The notes below the pieces were generated by a model. That model was not told the DNA's origin. It made no database searches and worked only from the letters and a program-made list of their open reading frames with translations. From Promethearchaeota archaeon (GTDB lineage: Archaea > Asgardarchaeota > Lokiarchaeia > Sigyniarchaeales > SOKP01), in contig JAHPZE010000004.1 of NCBI GenBank assembly GCA_019058365.1, forward strand, positions 62,001 through 126,000: DNA of 64,000 nt, written 5' to 3'. The position numbers were made by a program, and so were the translations under genes. Each line of letters starts with the position of its first letter. Position 1 is the stretch's first letter. This document shows positions 18,894 through 27,136 of this stretch, piece by piece.

Positions 18894-19457
18894 TCACTTT
18901 TTAGATTTCTCTAATAAATCATGGAGCCATTTTAAATACCATTCCTCAAAAGTTAGGTTTGTTCTTTTTAATCCACCATAATCAGCTAACTTATCTATCC
19001 ATATTCTCCCTACTTCTGGTCCGGAAATAATCAACCAATTACGATAAGCGCATCCCTGATGACAAATAGGAATTTCGTCATTTATTGCTTTCCAATACTC
19101 TTTTTGAACTGCTAGATAATCTTTTTCGAATTCCTCTTCATTAACATAATCTTCCTCATTAGGAAAATCAAGATCTTTATACCAATCTGAAGTATATGGA
19201 AATGGTTCAGATAGAAATCCTACAAAACCATCATTTTCTTTCCAAACACCTTCATCATATTCCCCTAACGGAAATACCCCATAATAAGGAACGCCACCTC
19301 CATTTCCAAATTCCATCAAAAATGTTGTATAATCTAATGGTAGCTTTATTTTATACCTAGTCTCAAATTTAATTATTTCCTCTTCGGAGAGAACAGGATT
19401 TATTTTATGTTTATGAAAATCAGAGCCAAAAATATTAATAATTAATATCAATTGCAC
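18894..19457 (-). CDS. SMI1/KNR4 (SUKH) family protein
   Basis: 187-aa protein with a SUKH domain: the opening helix LSEEEIIKFETRYKIKLPLDYTTFLMEFGNGGG is the canonical family entry, followed by YGVFPLGEYDEG and PICHQGCAYRNWLIISGPEVGRIWID. SUKH proteins serve as immunity proteins against polymorphic toxins in bacteria and as regulatory scaffolds in fungi. No toxin gene is next to it, so immunity is only a family possibility. The start is GTG at 19457; the first residues (MQLILIINIFG) are hydrophobic and may not be part of the real protein, in which case translation begins later. It lies downstream of a MarR/GbsR-like regulator on the same strand. Confidence 0.85.
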   Translation of the reverse strand: MQLILIINIFGSDFHKHKINPVLSEEEIIKFETRYKIKLPLDYTTFLMEFGNGGGVPYYGVFPLGEYDEGVWKENDGFVGFLSEPFPYTSDWYKDLDFPNEEDYVNEEEFEKDYLAVQKEYWKAINDEIPICHQGCAYRNWLIISGPEVGRIWIDKLADYGGLKRTNLTFEEWYLKWLHDLLEKSKK

Positions 19458-19536
19458 GTAATTTATTTAATTTGGATATTAGTTCCCTTGAATTCATTAA
19501 AAAAGACCAGTCTAGTTTAAATATTATTTAATTTAA

Positions 19537-20046
19537 TTACAGACTATTATTGAAATATCGTTTTTTCAATTTATTAAGTAATTTCTTACTTTCAGTTAGG
19601 TACTGATCCATAAACTCCATATAAGATGTTTCGTTCTCAATGGCTTTGATTAATTGTTGATCCTTTTCTTTAATAGTTGATTCTTTTAATTTTTTTAAGG
19701 ATTTAATTGCTTTCTTATTAATTTTTACAAACGTTTGAATAAATACATCAAAAAACTCCGGATTAGTATTTAAATCATATGTATATCCTTTTTTTGCAGA
19801 TCCCTTTCTAATAACGGAACCATATGGGAGTAGTACTTTAAGTGCTCTATTAATTGATGAAACTGATGTCCCTACTCCTTGATCTTTCATAAAATGTGAT
19901 AATTTATAGGATATTTCTCCTTGACTGAGGTCTATATCTTCTAAACCTAATAATGCTTCTATCCAACCACAAATAGGTGAAAACCCATATTCTTCGTATA
20001 CACTACCTAAAATAATTAAAAAATTTTGTCGATTCTCTTCAAACAT
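19537..20046 (-). CDS. MarR/GbsR-like winged-helix regulator
   Basis: 169-aa DNA-binding protein. The N-terminal region FSPICGWIEALLGLEDIDLSQGEISYKLSHFMKDQGVGTSVSSINRALKVLLPYGSVIRKGSAKKGYTY is a winged helix of the GbsR/MarR kind, with the recognition helix near residues 60-75 and the wing at 80-95. A long C-terminal helix pair (KKAIKSLKKLKESTIKEKDQQ; YLTESKKLLNKLKK) should mediate dimerisation. The start is ATG. It diverges from a flavodoxin/ferredoxin gene, and a 13-bp-arm inverted repeat lies in the shared intergenic region, suggesting it controls both itself and that gene. Confidence 0.78.
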   Translation of the reverse strand: MFEENRQNFLIILGSVYEEYGFSPICGWIEALLGLEDIDLSQGEISYKLSHFMKDQGVGTSVSSINRALKVLLPYGSVIRKGSAKKGYTYDLNTNPEFFDVFIQTFVKINKKAIKSLKKLKESTIKEKDQQLIKAIENETSYMEFMDQYLTESKKLLNKLKKRYFNNSL

Positions 20047-20090
20047 TTTTTATGCACCTATATTAATTAGATTAATGTATAATTTAAGTG

Positions 20091-20131
20091 TTTCATATTT
20101 ATGATTCCATAAAAGTGAAATCCTTATATAG
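20091..20131. promoter_or_regulatory. Inverted-repeat operator candidate plus TATA box
   Basis: An imperfect palindrome with arms TTTCATATTTATG (20091-20103) and CATAAAAGTGAAA (20108-20120), matching 11 of 13 positions around a 4-base spacer. It is directly followed by a TATA-like CTTATATAG at 20123-20131, about 41 bp before the flavodoxin/ferredoxin start. A dimeric winged-helix regulator is encoded divergently next to it. Binding here would overlap the BRE/TATA region and could repress, or assist if placed upstream. Confidence 0.5.
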
Positions 20132-20171
20132 ATTCAATCACATATCTATTTATTACTTTTTCATATGAAAT

Positions 20172-21071
20172 ATGATCCCAATTTATTACTTTAGTGCTTC
20201 TGGAAATACAAAATATTGTGTTGAATTAGTCCAGCGTGGTTTTCATGATAAGAATATGTTAGTCGAATTAATCAACATAAAATCTGTAAGACACTTACCC
20301 TTCCCGGACCCAAATTCATTATATCCCGCAATAGGTATTGCATTCCCAGTTTATGAATTTATGGTACCTCGTATAATTTTAATTTGGCTTAAAAAATTAC
20401 CAAAAGCTAAAAAAATCACACCATTTCTTATTATTGATACTAGTGGTGGGCTTCCTTGTAATTCAGCGGGAGTTGCAATGGATCTATTGCGTCAGAAAAA
20501 TTATGAACCTTTAGGAGTATTAGAAATCCCAACTCCAACAGCTGAACCATTTTTTAGTAATAAATATTATCCTGTTGGCTGGACTCAAGAGATTCTCGAT
20601 AAATGCTATTTTTTTGGCTCTCTAGTAGCTAATAGATTAAAAAAAGAGAAGAAAGACTTTATTGACTTAAGATTAGGAAGATTAAGGTTTGCAAGATTAA
20701 CTAATTACTTTTATCAATACTTCCTTAAAGGGCAATCTTCATCTGCAGGTATGCTTAAATATAATCCATCTAAATGCAACCAATGTGGTGCTTGTGAAAA
20801 TATATGTCCTATGGCAGCAATAGATATTAAAAAATTACCTAAGCCTTTTAATGATAACCGTTGTATGCTATGTGCAAATTGTGTAAGAATTTGTCCAAAT
20901 CATGCAATAACGATTTCTTATCGCCCAAAAAAAATCCCTCCCTCAGCAAAAGAAACACCAAAGAGTCGACCGGGATACATTGATCCTAAAAAATATCATC
21001 CATCAAGTAAACAAAAGCATAGTACCGGATACTTAAAATTACTTTTTAGGATGATGAAAAAGAAAAGCTAA
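20172..21071 (+). CDS. EFR1-type flavodoxin-ferredoxin fusion
   Basis: 299-aa soluble redox protein. Residues 1-160 form a flavodoxin-like domain with the FMN phosphate loop FSASGNTKYC at 7-16. Residues 197-240 carry two [4Fe-4S] clusters: CNQCGACENICP and CMLCANCVRICP. This flavodoxin-plus-2[4Fe-4S] layout is the EFR1 family, likely passing electrons between ferredoxin-level donors and an unknown acceptor. The tail is Lys/Pro rich. The start is ATG. It is divergent from the MarR/GbsR-like regulator, with the operator candidate between them, and convergent with polymerase IV. Confidence 0.9.
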   Translation: MIPIYYFSASGNTKYCVELVQRGFHDKNMLVELINIKSVRHLPFPDPNSLYPAIGIAFPVYEFMVPRIILIWLKKLPKAKKITPFLIIDTSGGLPCNSAGVAMDLLRQKNYEPLGVLEIPTPTAEPFFSNKYYPVGWTQEILDKCYFFGSLVANRLKKEKKDFIDLRLGRLRFARLTNYFYQYFLKGQSSSAGMLKYNPSKCNQCGACENICPMAAIDIKKLPKPFNDNRCMLCANCVRICPNHAITISYRPKKIPPSAKETPKSRPGYIDPKKYHPSSKQKHSTGYLKLLFRMMKKKS

Positions 21072-21082
21072 ATTAGCTAAGC

Positions 21083-22171
21083 TTAAATTTTAGCAAATTC
21101 TACTAAATTAGTCTGTTTTACTTTATTGTTCCTATTAAAATTAGATAACTTAATTCCTAATAATCTAATCTTTTTTTTATTATCTTTAAAATCTTTATAT
21201 AAATCCAGTACAGTCTTTAAGGCAGTAGATTGATCCTGAATTGGAAGATCATATGATTTTGAGCGAGTGTAAGTTTCAAATCCAGTAAGTCGAATTTTTA
21301 AAGTTATTGTTCTATAAGAAATATGATGTTTAATAACAGATTTATGAATTTTATTATTAATATCCTCTAACTTTTTCATGATAACTGAAAAATCATTAGT
21401 ATCCTCATAAAAAGTTCTTTCTGCGCTTATAGATTTTCTTTCTTCAACAAATTCTTTTACTTTCCGATCATCTAAACCATTAGCAACTTTCCAGATCCAT
21501 CTTCCATGCTTTCCAAATAACTCAATCATAATTGGTAATTTTGTATTAATGATGTCACCAATCGTTTTAATGCCCTTTTTATAGAAATATACTTTTGTTT
21601 TCTTACCTATGCCTGGGATACGTGTAATATCCATGTCTTTTACAAAATCATGTATATTTTGAGGTTTTACTACAGTGATGCCATTAGGTTTATTTTCATC
21701 AGATGCAATTTTTGCTAAAGATTTTATAGGTGCAATGCCTATTGAGATAGTAATTCCAATTTTAGCTAAAATTTCTTTTTGAATTTCTTTTGCAATTTTT
21801 TCTGCTTCTACATAATCATTTGTGATATTTGTCAATTCTAGATATGCTTCATCTGTCCCTACTTTCTGGAATTCATCACTATAAGTTTCAAGGATATTCA
21901 TCACTTCCTTAGATACTTTATAATATTTTTCTCCATTTGGTCTTAAATAAATTCCATGAGGACATCTTTTGAAAGCTTGAGATATTGGCATCGCTGAATG
22001 TAAACCATATTCTCGTGCTTCATAATTACATGTTGCTATTACACCCCTTCCTTTACCTTCCTTTGGATCTGCTCCTATAATAACGGGTTTATTTTTATAT
22101 TGCGGGTTGTCTCTTATTTCTACAGCTGCAAAAAAACAATCAAGATCACAGTGCAAAATAATGCGATTCAT
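21083..22171 (-). CDS. dinB: DNA polymerase IV (Y-family, Dpo4-like)
   Basis: Translesion DNA polymerase; copies past damaged bases. It is 362 aa, complete for archaeal Dpo4. The palm has DLDCFFAAVE (Asp7) and DEAYLELT near residue 105. Fingers: NYEAREYGLHSAMP. The HhH of the thumb is ITRIPGIGKKT. The little-finger domain follows from about 240. The C-terminus has a PIP-box-like QTNLVEFA at 353-360 for PCNA binding. The start is ATG. It converges with the flavodoxin/ferredoxin gene (11 bp gap). Confidence 0.97.
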   Translation of the reverse strand: MNRIILHCDLDCFFAAVEIRDNPQYKNKPVIIGADPKEGKGRGVIATCNYEAREYGLHSAMPISQAFKRCPHGIYLRPNGEKYYKVSKEVMNILETYSDEFQKVGTDEAYLELTNITNDYVEAEKIAKEIQKEILAKIGITISIGIAPIKSLAKIASDENKPNGITVVKPQNIHDFVKDMDITRIPGIGKKTKVYFYKKGIKTIGDIINTKLPIMIELFGKHGRWIWKVANGLDDRKVKEFVEERKSISAERTFYEDTNDFSVIMKKLEDINNKIHKSVIKHHISYRTITLKIRLTGFETYTRSKSYDLPIQDQSTALKTVLDLYKDFKDNKKKIRLLGIKLSNFNRNNKVKQTNLVEFAKI

Positions 22172-22354
22172 TATATATCAAAGGAGGGTTATTTGATATT
22201 ATAAAATGGTTTACAATTTTGATATTCATTAATACTATTTAAAAAAATAGACTTCTAAGAATTATTAGAAATATTTCATTTATTGGATTTATACGGACTT
22301 TAATGAATTATATTTTCAAAATAAATTTTTAATTGAATTTTAATTATTTAATTT

Positions 22355-23029
22355 ATGGCATTGAACAAAGAAGATCAGATTCGTATGGAAGTTGTATGGG
22401 GAGCAAAAGCAATTTTCTCAAAGGGATTAGTGGAAGCTGGAGAAGGCAATGTGAGTGTGAGAAATGGTAAAAAAGAAGAATTATTTATCACCCCTTCATT
22501 TAATCAATACGACAGCCTTAAAAAAGAAGAAATTGTACATCTAAATTTTGAAGGGACTCCTCTAAGTGCTGGAAAATTACCCTCTACTGAAGTAAAGATG
22601 CATATTGCTATTTATAAATCAAGACCAAAAGTTCAAGCAGTAATTCATACTCATTCACCTTTTGCCACAATGCTCTCTGTTGTAAGAAAAGGTATTCCAA
22701 TAATAATGGAAGAGATGTTTATCTTTTTAGGTGGATCGGTTGATGTTTCTGAATTTGGAGAAGCCCATACAATAGAAATTGGTGAAGTAGCTCTAAATGC
22801 ATTAGGTAATAAGAATGCTGCTTTGTTAGCTAATCATGGACTTATTGTTTGTGGAAAATCTTTGGAACATGCTGTTAAGTTTGCTGAATTAGTAGAAAAA
22901 CTTGCAAATGTGTATTGGGGAGCCTTGCAAATAGGAGAACCAAATTTAATATCCAAAGAACATCTTGATCGATTTCAAAAACTCTTCGATAGTCTTTTTG
23001 CTAATTATCCCCGAAGAATGAAGAAATAA
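22355..23029 (+). CDS. Class II aldolase/adducin family enzyme
   Basis: 224-aa zinc-dependent aldolase of the fuculose-1-phosphate/ribulose-5-phosphate epimerase family. Visible are GEGNVSVRNG (phosphate loop), TEVKMHIAIY (general base Glu region), HTHS near residue 100 and NHG near 170 (zinc ligands), and EFGEAHTIEIG. The aldolase domain fused to the dehydrogenase at 12.9-14.6 kb is a paralogue, with similar GNVSVR, HxHS and EFGEA/EYGEA blocks. The start is ATG at 22355. It is followed after 33 bp by a sugar isomerase-like gene, which suggests a two-gene carbohydrate unit. Confidence 0.9.
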   Translation: MALNKEDQIRMEVVWGAKAIFSKGLVEAGEGNVSVRNGKKEELFITPSFNQYDSLKKEEIVHLNFEGTPLSAGKLPSTEVKMHIAIYKSRPKVQAVIHTHSPFATMLSVVRKGIPIIMEEMFIFLGGSVDVSEFGEAHTIEIGEVALNALGNKNAALLANHGLIVCGKSLEHAVKFAELVEKLANVYWGALQIGEPNLISKEHLDRFQKLFDSLFANYPRRMKK

Positions 23030-23062
23030 ATATAAAAAATTTACATTAATTAAAGGAAAAAT

Positions 23063-23893
23063 ATGGAATTAGGTATTAGTGCTTTAGGGCATGTAATTGA
23101 TTTAGCAGCAACACATAATTTTAAGAATCTTAAGGATTTACAACTTAAAGCTTCAATAGAATGCCTAAATTTTGCCGAGGAAAATGGAATAGAAATTGTT
23201 GAATTAGTAATAGATGTCCCTGATGTTTTTAATGATGAAAACAGGCAGGAATTCATAGAAATTGTGAACTCCTACAAAATAAAAAAACAAGTTCACGGTC
23301 CTTATGTTGATTTGAGTTTATGTTCTTATAATAACCGGATAATAGAAGCATCATTAGAATCATGTAGAGAAACAGGAAAGATATGTTATCAAATTGATGT
23401 TGAGATAATGACAATCCATCCAGGTTATGCAAACTTTATGTCAAACACTATTCGAGAAATTAATAAGAAGCAATTAAAATGGGCTATTCATGCATTATTA
23501 GACTCTATAGACATTCAGAAATTAAAGATTTGCTTAGAAAATATGCCTCAAGATGCTTATATTATGACAAATAGCAATAATATCGAAGAGATATTTAAAA
23601 CAATTAATCGAAATGATCTATTTATCACGTATGATACTAGCCATTTCTACACGTGTGATGGTGATGTGAAACGTTTATGGGCAAAGTTTCAAAAAATAAT
23701 AAAAAATGTCCATATTGTTGATAATTTCACTAAAATTTCTGATACACACCCAACTTTAGGTACTGGGAAGATTGATTTTAAAGAAATTATTGATGTAATG
23801 AAAAACCATTATTATGAAGGAGCATTAATTATTGAATTATCTTCCGCAAAATCATTAACTCAAAGTATTAATTTTATTAACAAGTTTTTATAA
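23063..23893 (+). CDS. Sugar isomerase/epimerase-like TIM barrel
   Basis: 276-aa xylose-isomerase-like (AP endonuclease 2 superfamily) protein. Metal-site blocks in order: KQVHGPYVDLSL, MTIHPGY, KICLENMP, FITYDTSHFYT, KNVHIVDN, LIIELSS. These supply the His, Glu and Asp ligands expected of the fold. It could be a ketose/aldose isomerase or epimerase; a DNA-repair endonuclease IV is less likely given the aldolase neighbour. The start is ATG, preceded at 7 nt by an AAAGGA Shine-Dalgarno. It likely forms an operon with the upstream aldolase. Confidence 0.82.
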   Translation: MELGISALGHVIDLAATHNFKNLKDLQLKASIECLNFAEENGIEIVELVIDVPDVFNDENRQEFIEIVNSYKIKKQVHGPYVDLSLCSYNNRIIEASLESCRETGKICYQIDVEIMTIHPGYANFMSNTIREINKKQLKWAIHALLDSIDIQKLKICLENMPQDAYIMTNSNNIEEIFKTINRNDLFITYDTSHFYTCDGDVKRLWAKFQKIIKNVHIVDNFTKISDTHPTLGTGKIDFKEIIDVMKNHYYEGALIIELSSAKSLTQSINFINKFL

Positions 23894-23936
23894 GTAATTT
23901 ATAATTTGAAAAAAAATCGAATTTTAAAGATATAAA

Positions 23937-24329
23937 ATGCCAATAATATCCTTGCAAGTTAGTGATGATTTGTTGGAAAGGTTTGAGAAAGTTCGAAATC
24001 TTAGTGGATTTAGTTCTAAAAGTGAAGCTTTAAGGGACTCTATTGTCAGTTTCATTGAAAATTATGAAAAGTTTGAAAATCTGGAAGGATATAAATTAAT
24101 GACTGTAAGTCTAGTGTATCCTTTTAAAGAAGTAATCATAGATCAAATAACCGAGTTATATTCTCGATATCATCAAACTATTAAAACAGTAACAGATTGG
24201 CGTATTGCAGAAAAAAAGATTGAACTGCTCTTGTTAGTGGGTGAATTTGGAATTATTAAAGATCTATATAAAGAATTAGCTAAAATTAAAGATGTAATCT
24301 GTTCCATCCGTGAAATAGTAATTGATTAA
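23937..24329 (+). CDS. NikR-like ribbon-helix-helix regulator without nickel site
   Basis: 130-aa protein. The N-terminal ribbon-helix-helix (IISLQVSDDLLERFEKVRNLSGFSSKSEALRDSIVSFI) is the CopG/NikR DNA-binding form. The C-terminal ACT-like domain aligns with NikR (LMTVSLVYPF; RYHQTIKTVTDW; LLLLVGEFGIIKDLYKELAKIKDV). The NikR metal segment that should supply HxH and a Cys reads DWRIAEKKIELL here; only one upstream His (RYHQ) remains. So it probably senses something else or nothing. The start is ATG. It sits between the isomerase gene and the convergent nadC. Confidence 0.8.
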   Translation: MPIISLQVSDDLLERFEKVRNLSGFSSKSEALRDSIVSFIENYEKFENLEGYKLMTVSLVYPFKEVIIDQITELYSRYHQTIKTVTDWRIAEKKIELLLLVGEFGIIKDLYKELAKIKDVICSIREIVID

Positions 24330-24338
24330 GAATAAGTT

Positions 24339-25193
24339 TTAATCAAAACGAAGCGAAAAATCTACTTGTTCAGAAGGAAATTGTGTTATTAAACCAGAAC
24401 TTATCACATCAGGTTCCGAGAGTAAATAATCCACAAAATTTTCTTGAGTTATCCCACCAGAAACTTCAACTATAACATTATCTCTAAGATTATGTTTCTT
24501 TAATAAATTAATTGCATCTTCCACCTGATCTGGGCTCATATTATCTAACATTATAATATCCGCTCCATTCTTTGCAGCTGTTAATACATCATTCACTTTT
24601 TCGATTTCTATCTCGATTTTTTTCGAAAAACTATTCCTCCTCTTGGCTTCTTTTAACAGTTTTTCAATATTTCCGTTGTAGTATCTTAAATGAGTATCTT
24701 TTAACAATACCATGTCATCAAGAGAGAATCTATGTACATCTGCTTGTCCTAGTTCTGCTGCTTTCTTCTCGAAAATACGAAATCCAGGTGTTGTCTTTCG
24801 AGTACAAGCGATTTTAACTTTCTTTCCAGAATTTTTAATTAATTTAACATATCTTCTCGCAGTAGTTGTGATTGCACTCATATGAGTAATCAAGTTTAAT
24901 CCTACTCTTTCTCCAAGCAGTATATCTCTTGTATTTCCTTTCAATTCAACAATAATATCTCCTTTATTAACTTCTGCTCCATCTTCTATTTTAAAAGTTG
25001 TGGAAATGTTTAAAAACTTATAAAGTAATTTTAATTCTTCTAATCCTGAAACATATCCAGCACTTTTTGTCAAAATCTTTGCTGAAGAGTTTGCATTCTC
25101 TGGAATAACTTTAGAACTCACATCAATAAACATGCAATCTTCCTGCAAAAACTCTCTAATTTTTTGCTCAATCACAATCTTATTATAGCTCAT
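24339..25193 (-). CDS. nadC: Nicotinate-nucleotide pyrophosphorylase (NadC-type)
   Basis: Forms nicotinate mononucleotide from quinolinate and PRPP in NAD synthesis. About 284 aa, standard for QPRTase. Key blocks: LLGERVGLNLITHMSAITTTARRY (dimer interface Arg), CTRKTTPGFRIFEKKAAELG (phosphate and quinolinate binding), VHRFSLDDMVLLKDTH, IEIEIEKVNDV, IIMLDNM and VEVSGGITQENF. The usual GGG before HR is GQAD here, a variation that might shift substrate, as in ModD-like relatives. I choose ATG at 25193; an in-frame GTG is at 25202. No nadA/nadB is nearby. Confidence 0.88.
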   Translation of the reverse strand: MSYNKIVIEQKIREFLQEDCMFIDVSSKVIPENANSSAKILTKSAGYVSGLEELKLLYKFLNISTTFKIEDGAEVNKGDIIVELKGNTRDILLGERVGLNLITHMSAITTTARRYVKLIKNSGKKVKIACTRKTTPGFRIFEKKAAELGQADVHRFSLDDMVLLKDTHLRYYNGNIEKLLKEAKRRNSFSKKIEIEIEKVNDVLTAAKNGADIIMLDNMSPDQVEDAINLLKKHNLRDNVIVEVSGGITQENFVDYLLSEPDVISSGLITQFPSEQVDFSLRFD

Positions 25194-25248
25194 ATTTCGC
25201 ACATTCGTGTATAGTATTATTATTATAGTTTAAAAATTAATTAAAATT

Positions 25249-25887
25249 ATGGTTGAAAAAGAAATATTATTCATTAATAATAATGGATTAATACTTGAAG
25301 CTGAATATTATGAATCAAAATCCAGCCAAAAGAATCCAGTAGTTCTAATTTGTCACCCTCATCCCCAATATGGTGGCAACATGCATAATAATGTCGTGTC
25401 TGGAGTGTTTAATAAATTAGTTAAAAACACAGTTCCTTGTTTACGATTTAACTTTAGAGGTGTTGGAAGATCAACAGGAAAATTCTCTGACGGAACAGGT
25501 GAACTGCATGATGTTAAAGCTTGTATTGATTTTTTAATAAAGGATAAAAATTGTGAGAGATTGATTATATGCGGTTATTCTTACGGCGCTGCAATAGGGT
25601 GTTCAATAATCAATTACTCAGATAAGATTATTGGTTATATTGCTATATCATTTCCTTTTGACTTTATAGGATCTAAATTTAGGGATCTCTCTCAGTCTCG
25701 CAAACCAAAATTATTTATTCAAGGTAACCAAGATACGATTGCCTTTTATAAAAAATTTGAGGAGAATTATAGCTTTTATCATGATCCAAAAAGAAAAAAA
25801 ATTATTTATGGAGCAGATCATTTTTATTGGAATTATGAAGATCAAGTAGCTGATGAAGTATTAAAATTTTATAATGATTTCATTTAA
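25249..25887 (+). CDS. Alpha/beta hydrolase (dienelactone-hydrolase-like)
   Basis: 212-aa soluble hydrolase. It has CHPHPQYGGNMHNNVV and CLRFNFRGVGRSTGKF (oxyanion region), nucleophile elbow GYSYGAAIG with the serine near residue 107, and a C-terminal GADHFYW catalytic histidine. The HPHPxxGG/RFNFRGxGxS set is a widespread family of small esterases of unknown substrate. The start is ATG at 25249, just downstream of the divergent nadC start (55 bp). Confidence 0.88.
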   Translation: MVEKEILFINNNGLILEAEYYESKSSQKNPVVLICHPHPQYGGNMHNNVVSGVFNKLVKNTVPCLRFNFRGVGRSTGKFSDGTGELHDVKACIDFLIKDKNCERLIICGYSYGAAIGCSIINYSDKIIGYIAISFPFDFIGSKFRDLSQSRKPKLFIQGNQDTIAFYKKFEENYSFYHDPKRKKIIYGADHFYWNYEDQVADEVLKFYNDFI

Positions 25888-25953
25888 GAAATCGCTAACA
25901 GAAAAAATATAAACGCAGATATTAATAAAAAAGAAAAAGCAAGGAAAAAAGAA

Positions 25954-26352
25954 TTATAAACTTGAAAGTTTTTCTAAATCTGCTTGCGAATTTTCAACTG
26001 CCCAATCAAGGAGTTGATCAAGATAACGCTCTACATCATCACTTTCGGGAGATTTTGTTAAAACTGCTAAAAGGAACTGATTTTTATTATCAGGCATGAT
26101 TATATTTCTCATGATAATATAATCATGTTTATATTTAATTTTCATACTTTGAATCTCAGATAATTCTAGTTCCTCTGCCGCTTTATAGGCAGAATCACTC
26201 AATAGTGAACCCATGGCAGCTATTACGCGTTCATCGATCTTCTCCTCTTTTTGGGATGCTAAAACTAATCCTGTTGATGTTGCAAAAAGCGATGCTCGAA
26301 AATTACCATTTTCATTTAGTTCCTTAAGTACTAAATCAAGCCTACTTACCAA
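25954..26352 (-). CDS. Roadblock/LC7-domain protein
   Basis: 132-aa single-domain Roadblock/longin-like protein: a helix (LDLVLKELNENG), strands FRASLFATSTGLVLASQ, helix VIAAMGSLLSDSAYKAAEEL, strands SMKIKYKHDYIIMRNI and QFLLAVLTKSP, and an end helix DVERYLDQLLDWAVENS. In bacteria and archaea these proteins act with small GTPases (MglB-type activators) or as scaffolds. In Asgard archaea they are expanded eukaryotic-signature proteins. A small GTPase lies 11 kb away, not adjacent. The apparent start is ATG at 26352. No lipid or membrane signal. Confidence 0.85.
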   Translation of the reverse strand: MVSRLDLVLKELNENGNFRASLFATSTGLVLASQKEEKIDERVIAAMGSLLSDSAYKAAEELELSEIQSMKIKYKHDYIIMRNIIMPDNKNQFLLAVLTKSPESDDVERYLDQLLDWAVENSQADLEKLSSL

Positions 26353-26603
26353 ATCTACACACTCTCTCTACAGATTATTTTGATGCTCTCTTAAACAAAA
26401 ACAAATAGTATTATTTTAATTTATTTATATCTAAAACTCATACTTAAAATTTCCTTGTATTATTAATATGAGTTAATTAATATTTAAAATTATTCAATGC
26501 GGATTTTAAATCATTAGTTAATATTTTGCAGATACCCTAAAATGATTATCTAAATATTTAATCCTAATATAATCAATGTAAACTTCAAAATATCCATCAG
26601 AGT

Positions 26604-27122
26604 TTACAGTTTAAGGTTGATAATAAAGGTTGATAAAATATCATTCTCATCAATATTTAACGTAATTACACTTGGTCTTGCAATAGGCTTTATAAAACCA
26701 GGTCTTTCTATAGGAGCTTTAGGCATTGTTGGGGAACCTGGGTTTAAAAGAAGCACATTGAAGTGTGTTCCTTTAATTAGGGGTTGATGAGTATGCCCAA
26801 AAATTAAAATTTGTATATCCTGCTTTTTAACAAAATCTTCAACATTATCAGGTAAAATATGGATTATTCCAATATTATATCGCCCTATAGAAAATTTAGT
26901 AAAAAGATCTAAATTTTTGATATTGTCAAAATTCCCTTTTACACATCTTGTTGGAGCAATCTCCTTGACCATATTTAAAAAAAAATTCTCACATATATCT
27001 CCTGCATGGATAATCTCATCAACATCTTTAAATGCTAGTTTTAACTGATTAATCAAAGCATTAACTTTATCTTTTTCATAATTAATTGTAATATGTGTAT
27101 CAGAGAGAATACCCAACTTCAA
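26604..27122 (-). CDS. YfcE/MJ0936-type metallophosphodiesterase
   Basis: 172-aa calcineurin-like phosphoesterase. The dimetal motifs are complete: SDTHIT at the start, IHAGDI, VKGNFD, and the final GHTHQPL. This size and layout is the YfcE family, which hydrolyses phosphodiesters with Mn or Ni and whose physiological substrate is unclear. The start is TTG (no better start in frame). The upstream neighbour on the same strand is a CPBP membrane protease. Confidence 0.93.
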   Translation of the reverse strand: MKLGILSDTHITINYEKDKVNALINQLKLAFKDVDEIIHAGDICENFFLNMVKEIAPTRCVKGNFDNIKNLDLFTKFSIGRYNIGIIHILPDNVEDFVKKQDIQILIFGHTHQPLIKGTHFNVLLLNPGSPTMPKAPIERPGFIKPIARPSVITLNIDENDILSTFIINLKL

Positions 27123-27136
27123 TACATAACACCTCT

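Noticed and set aside
26353..26603. Possible small RNA gene in the 250-bp gap before the Roadblock gene
   Set aside because: No hairpin, conserved motif, tRNA-like arm or clear promoter and terminator pair was seen; A/T-rich only.
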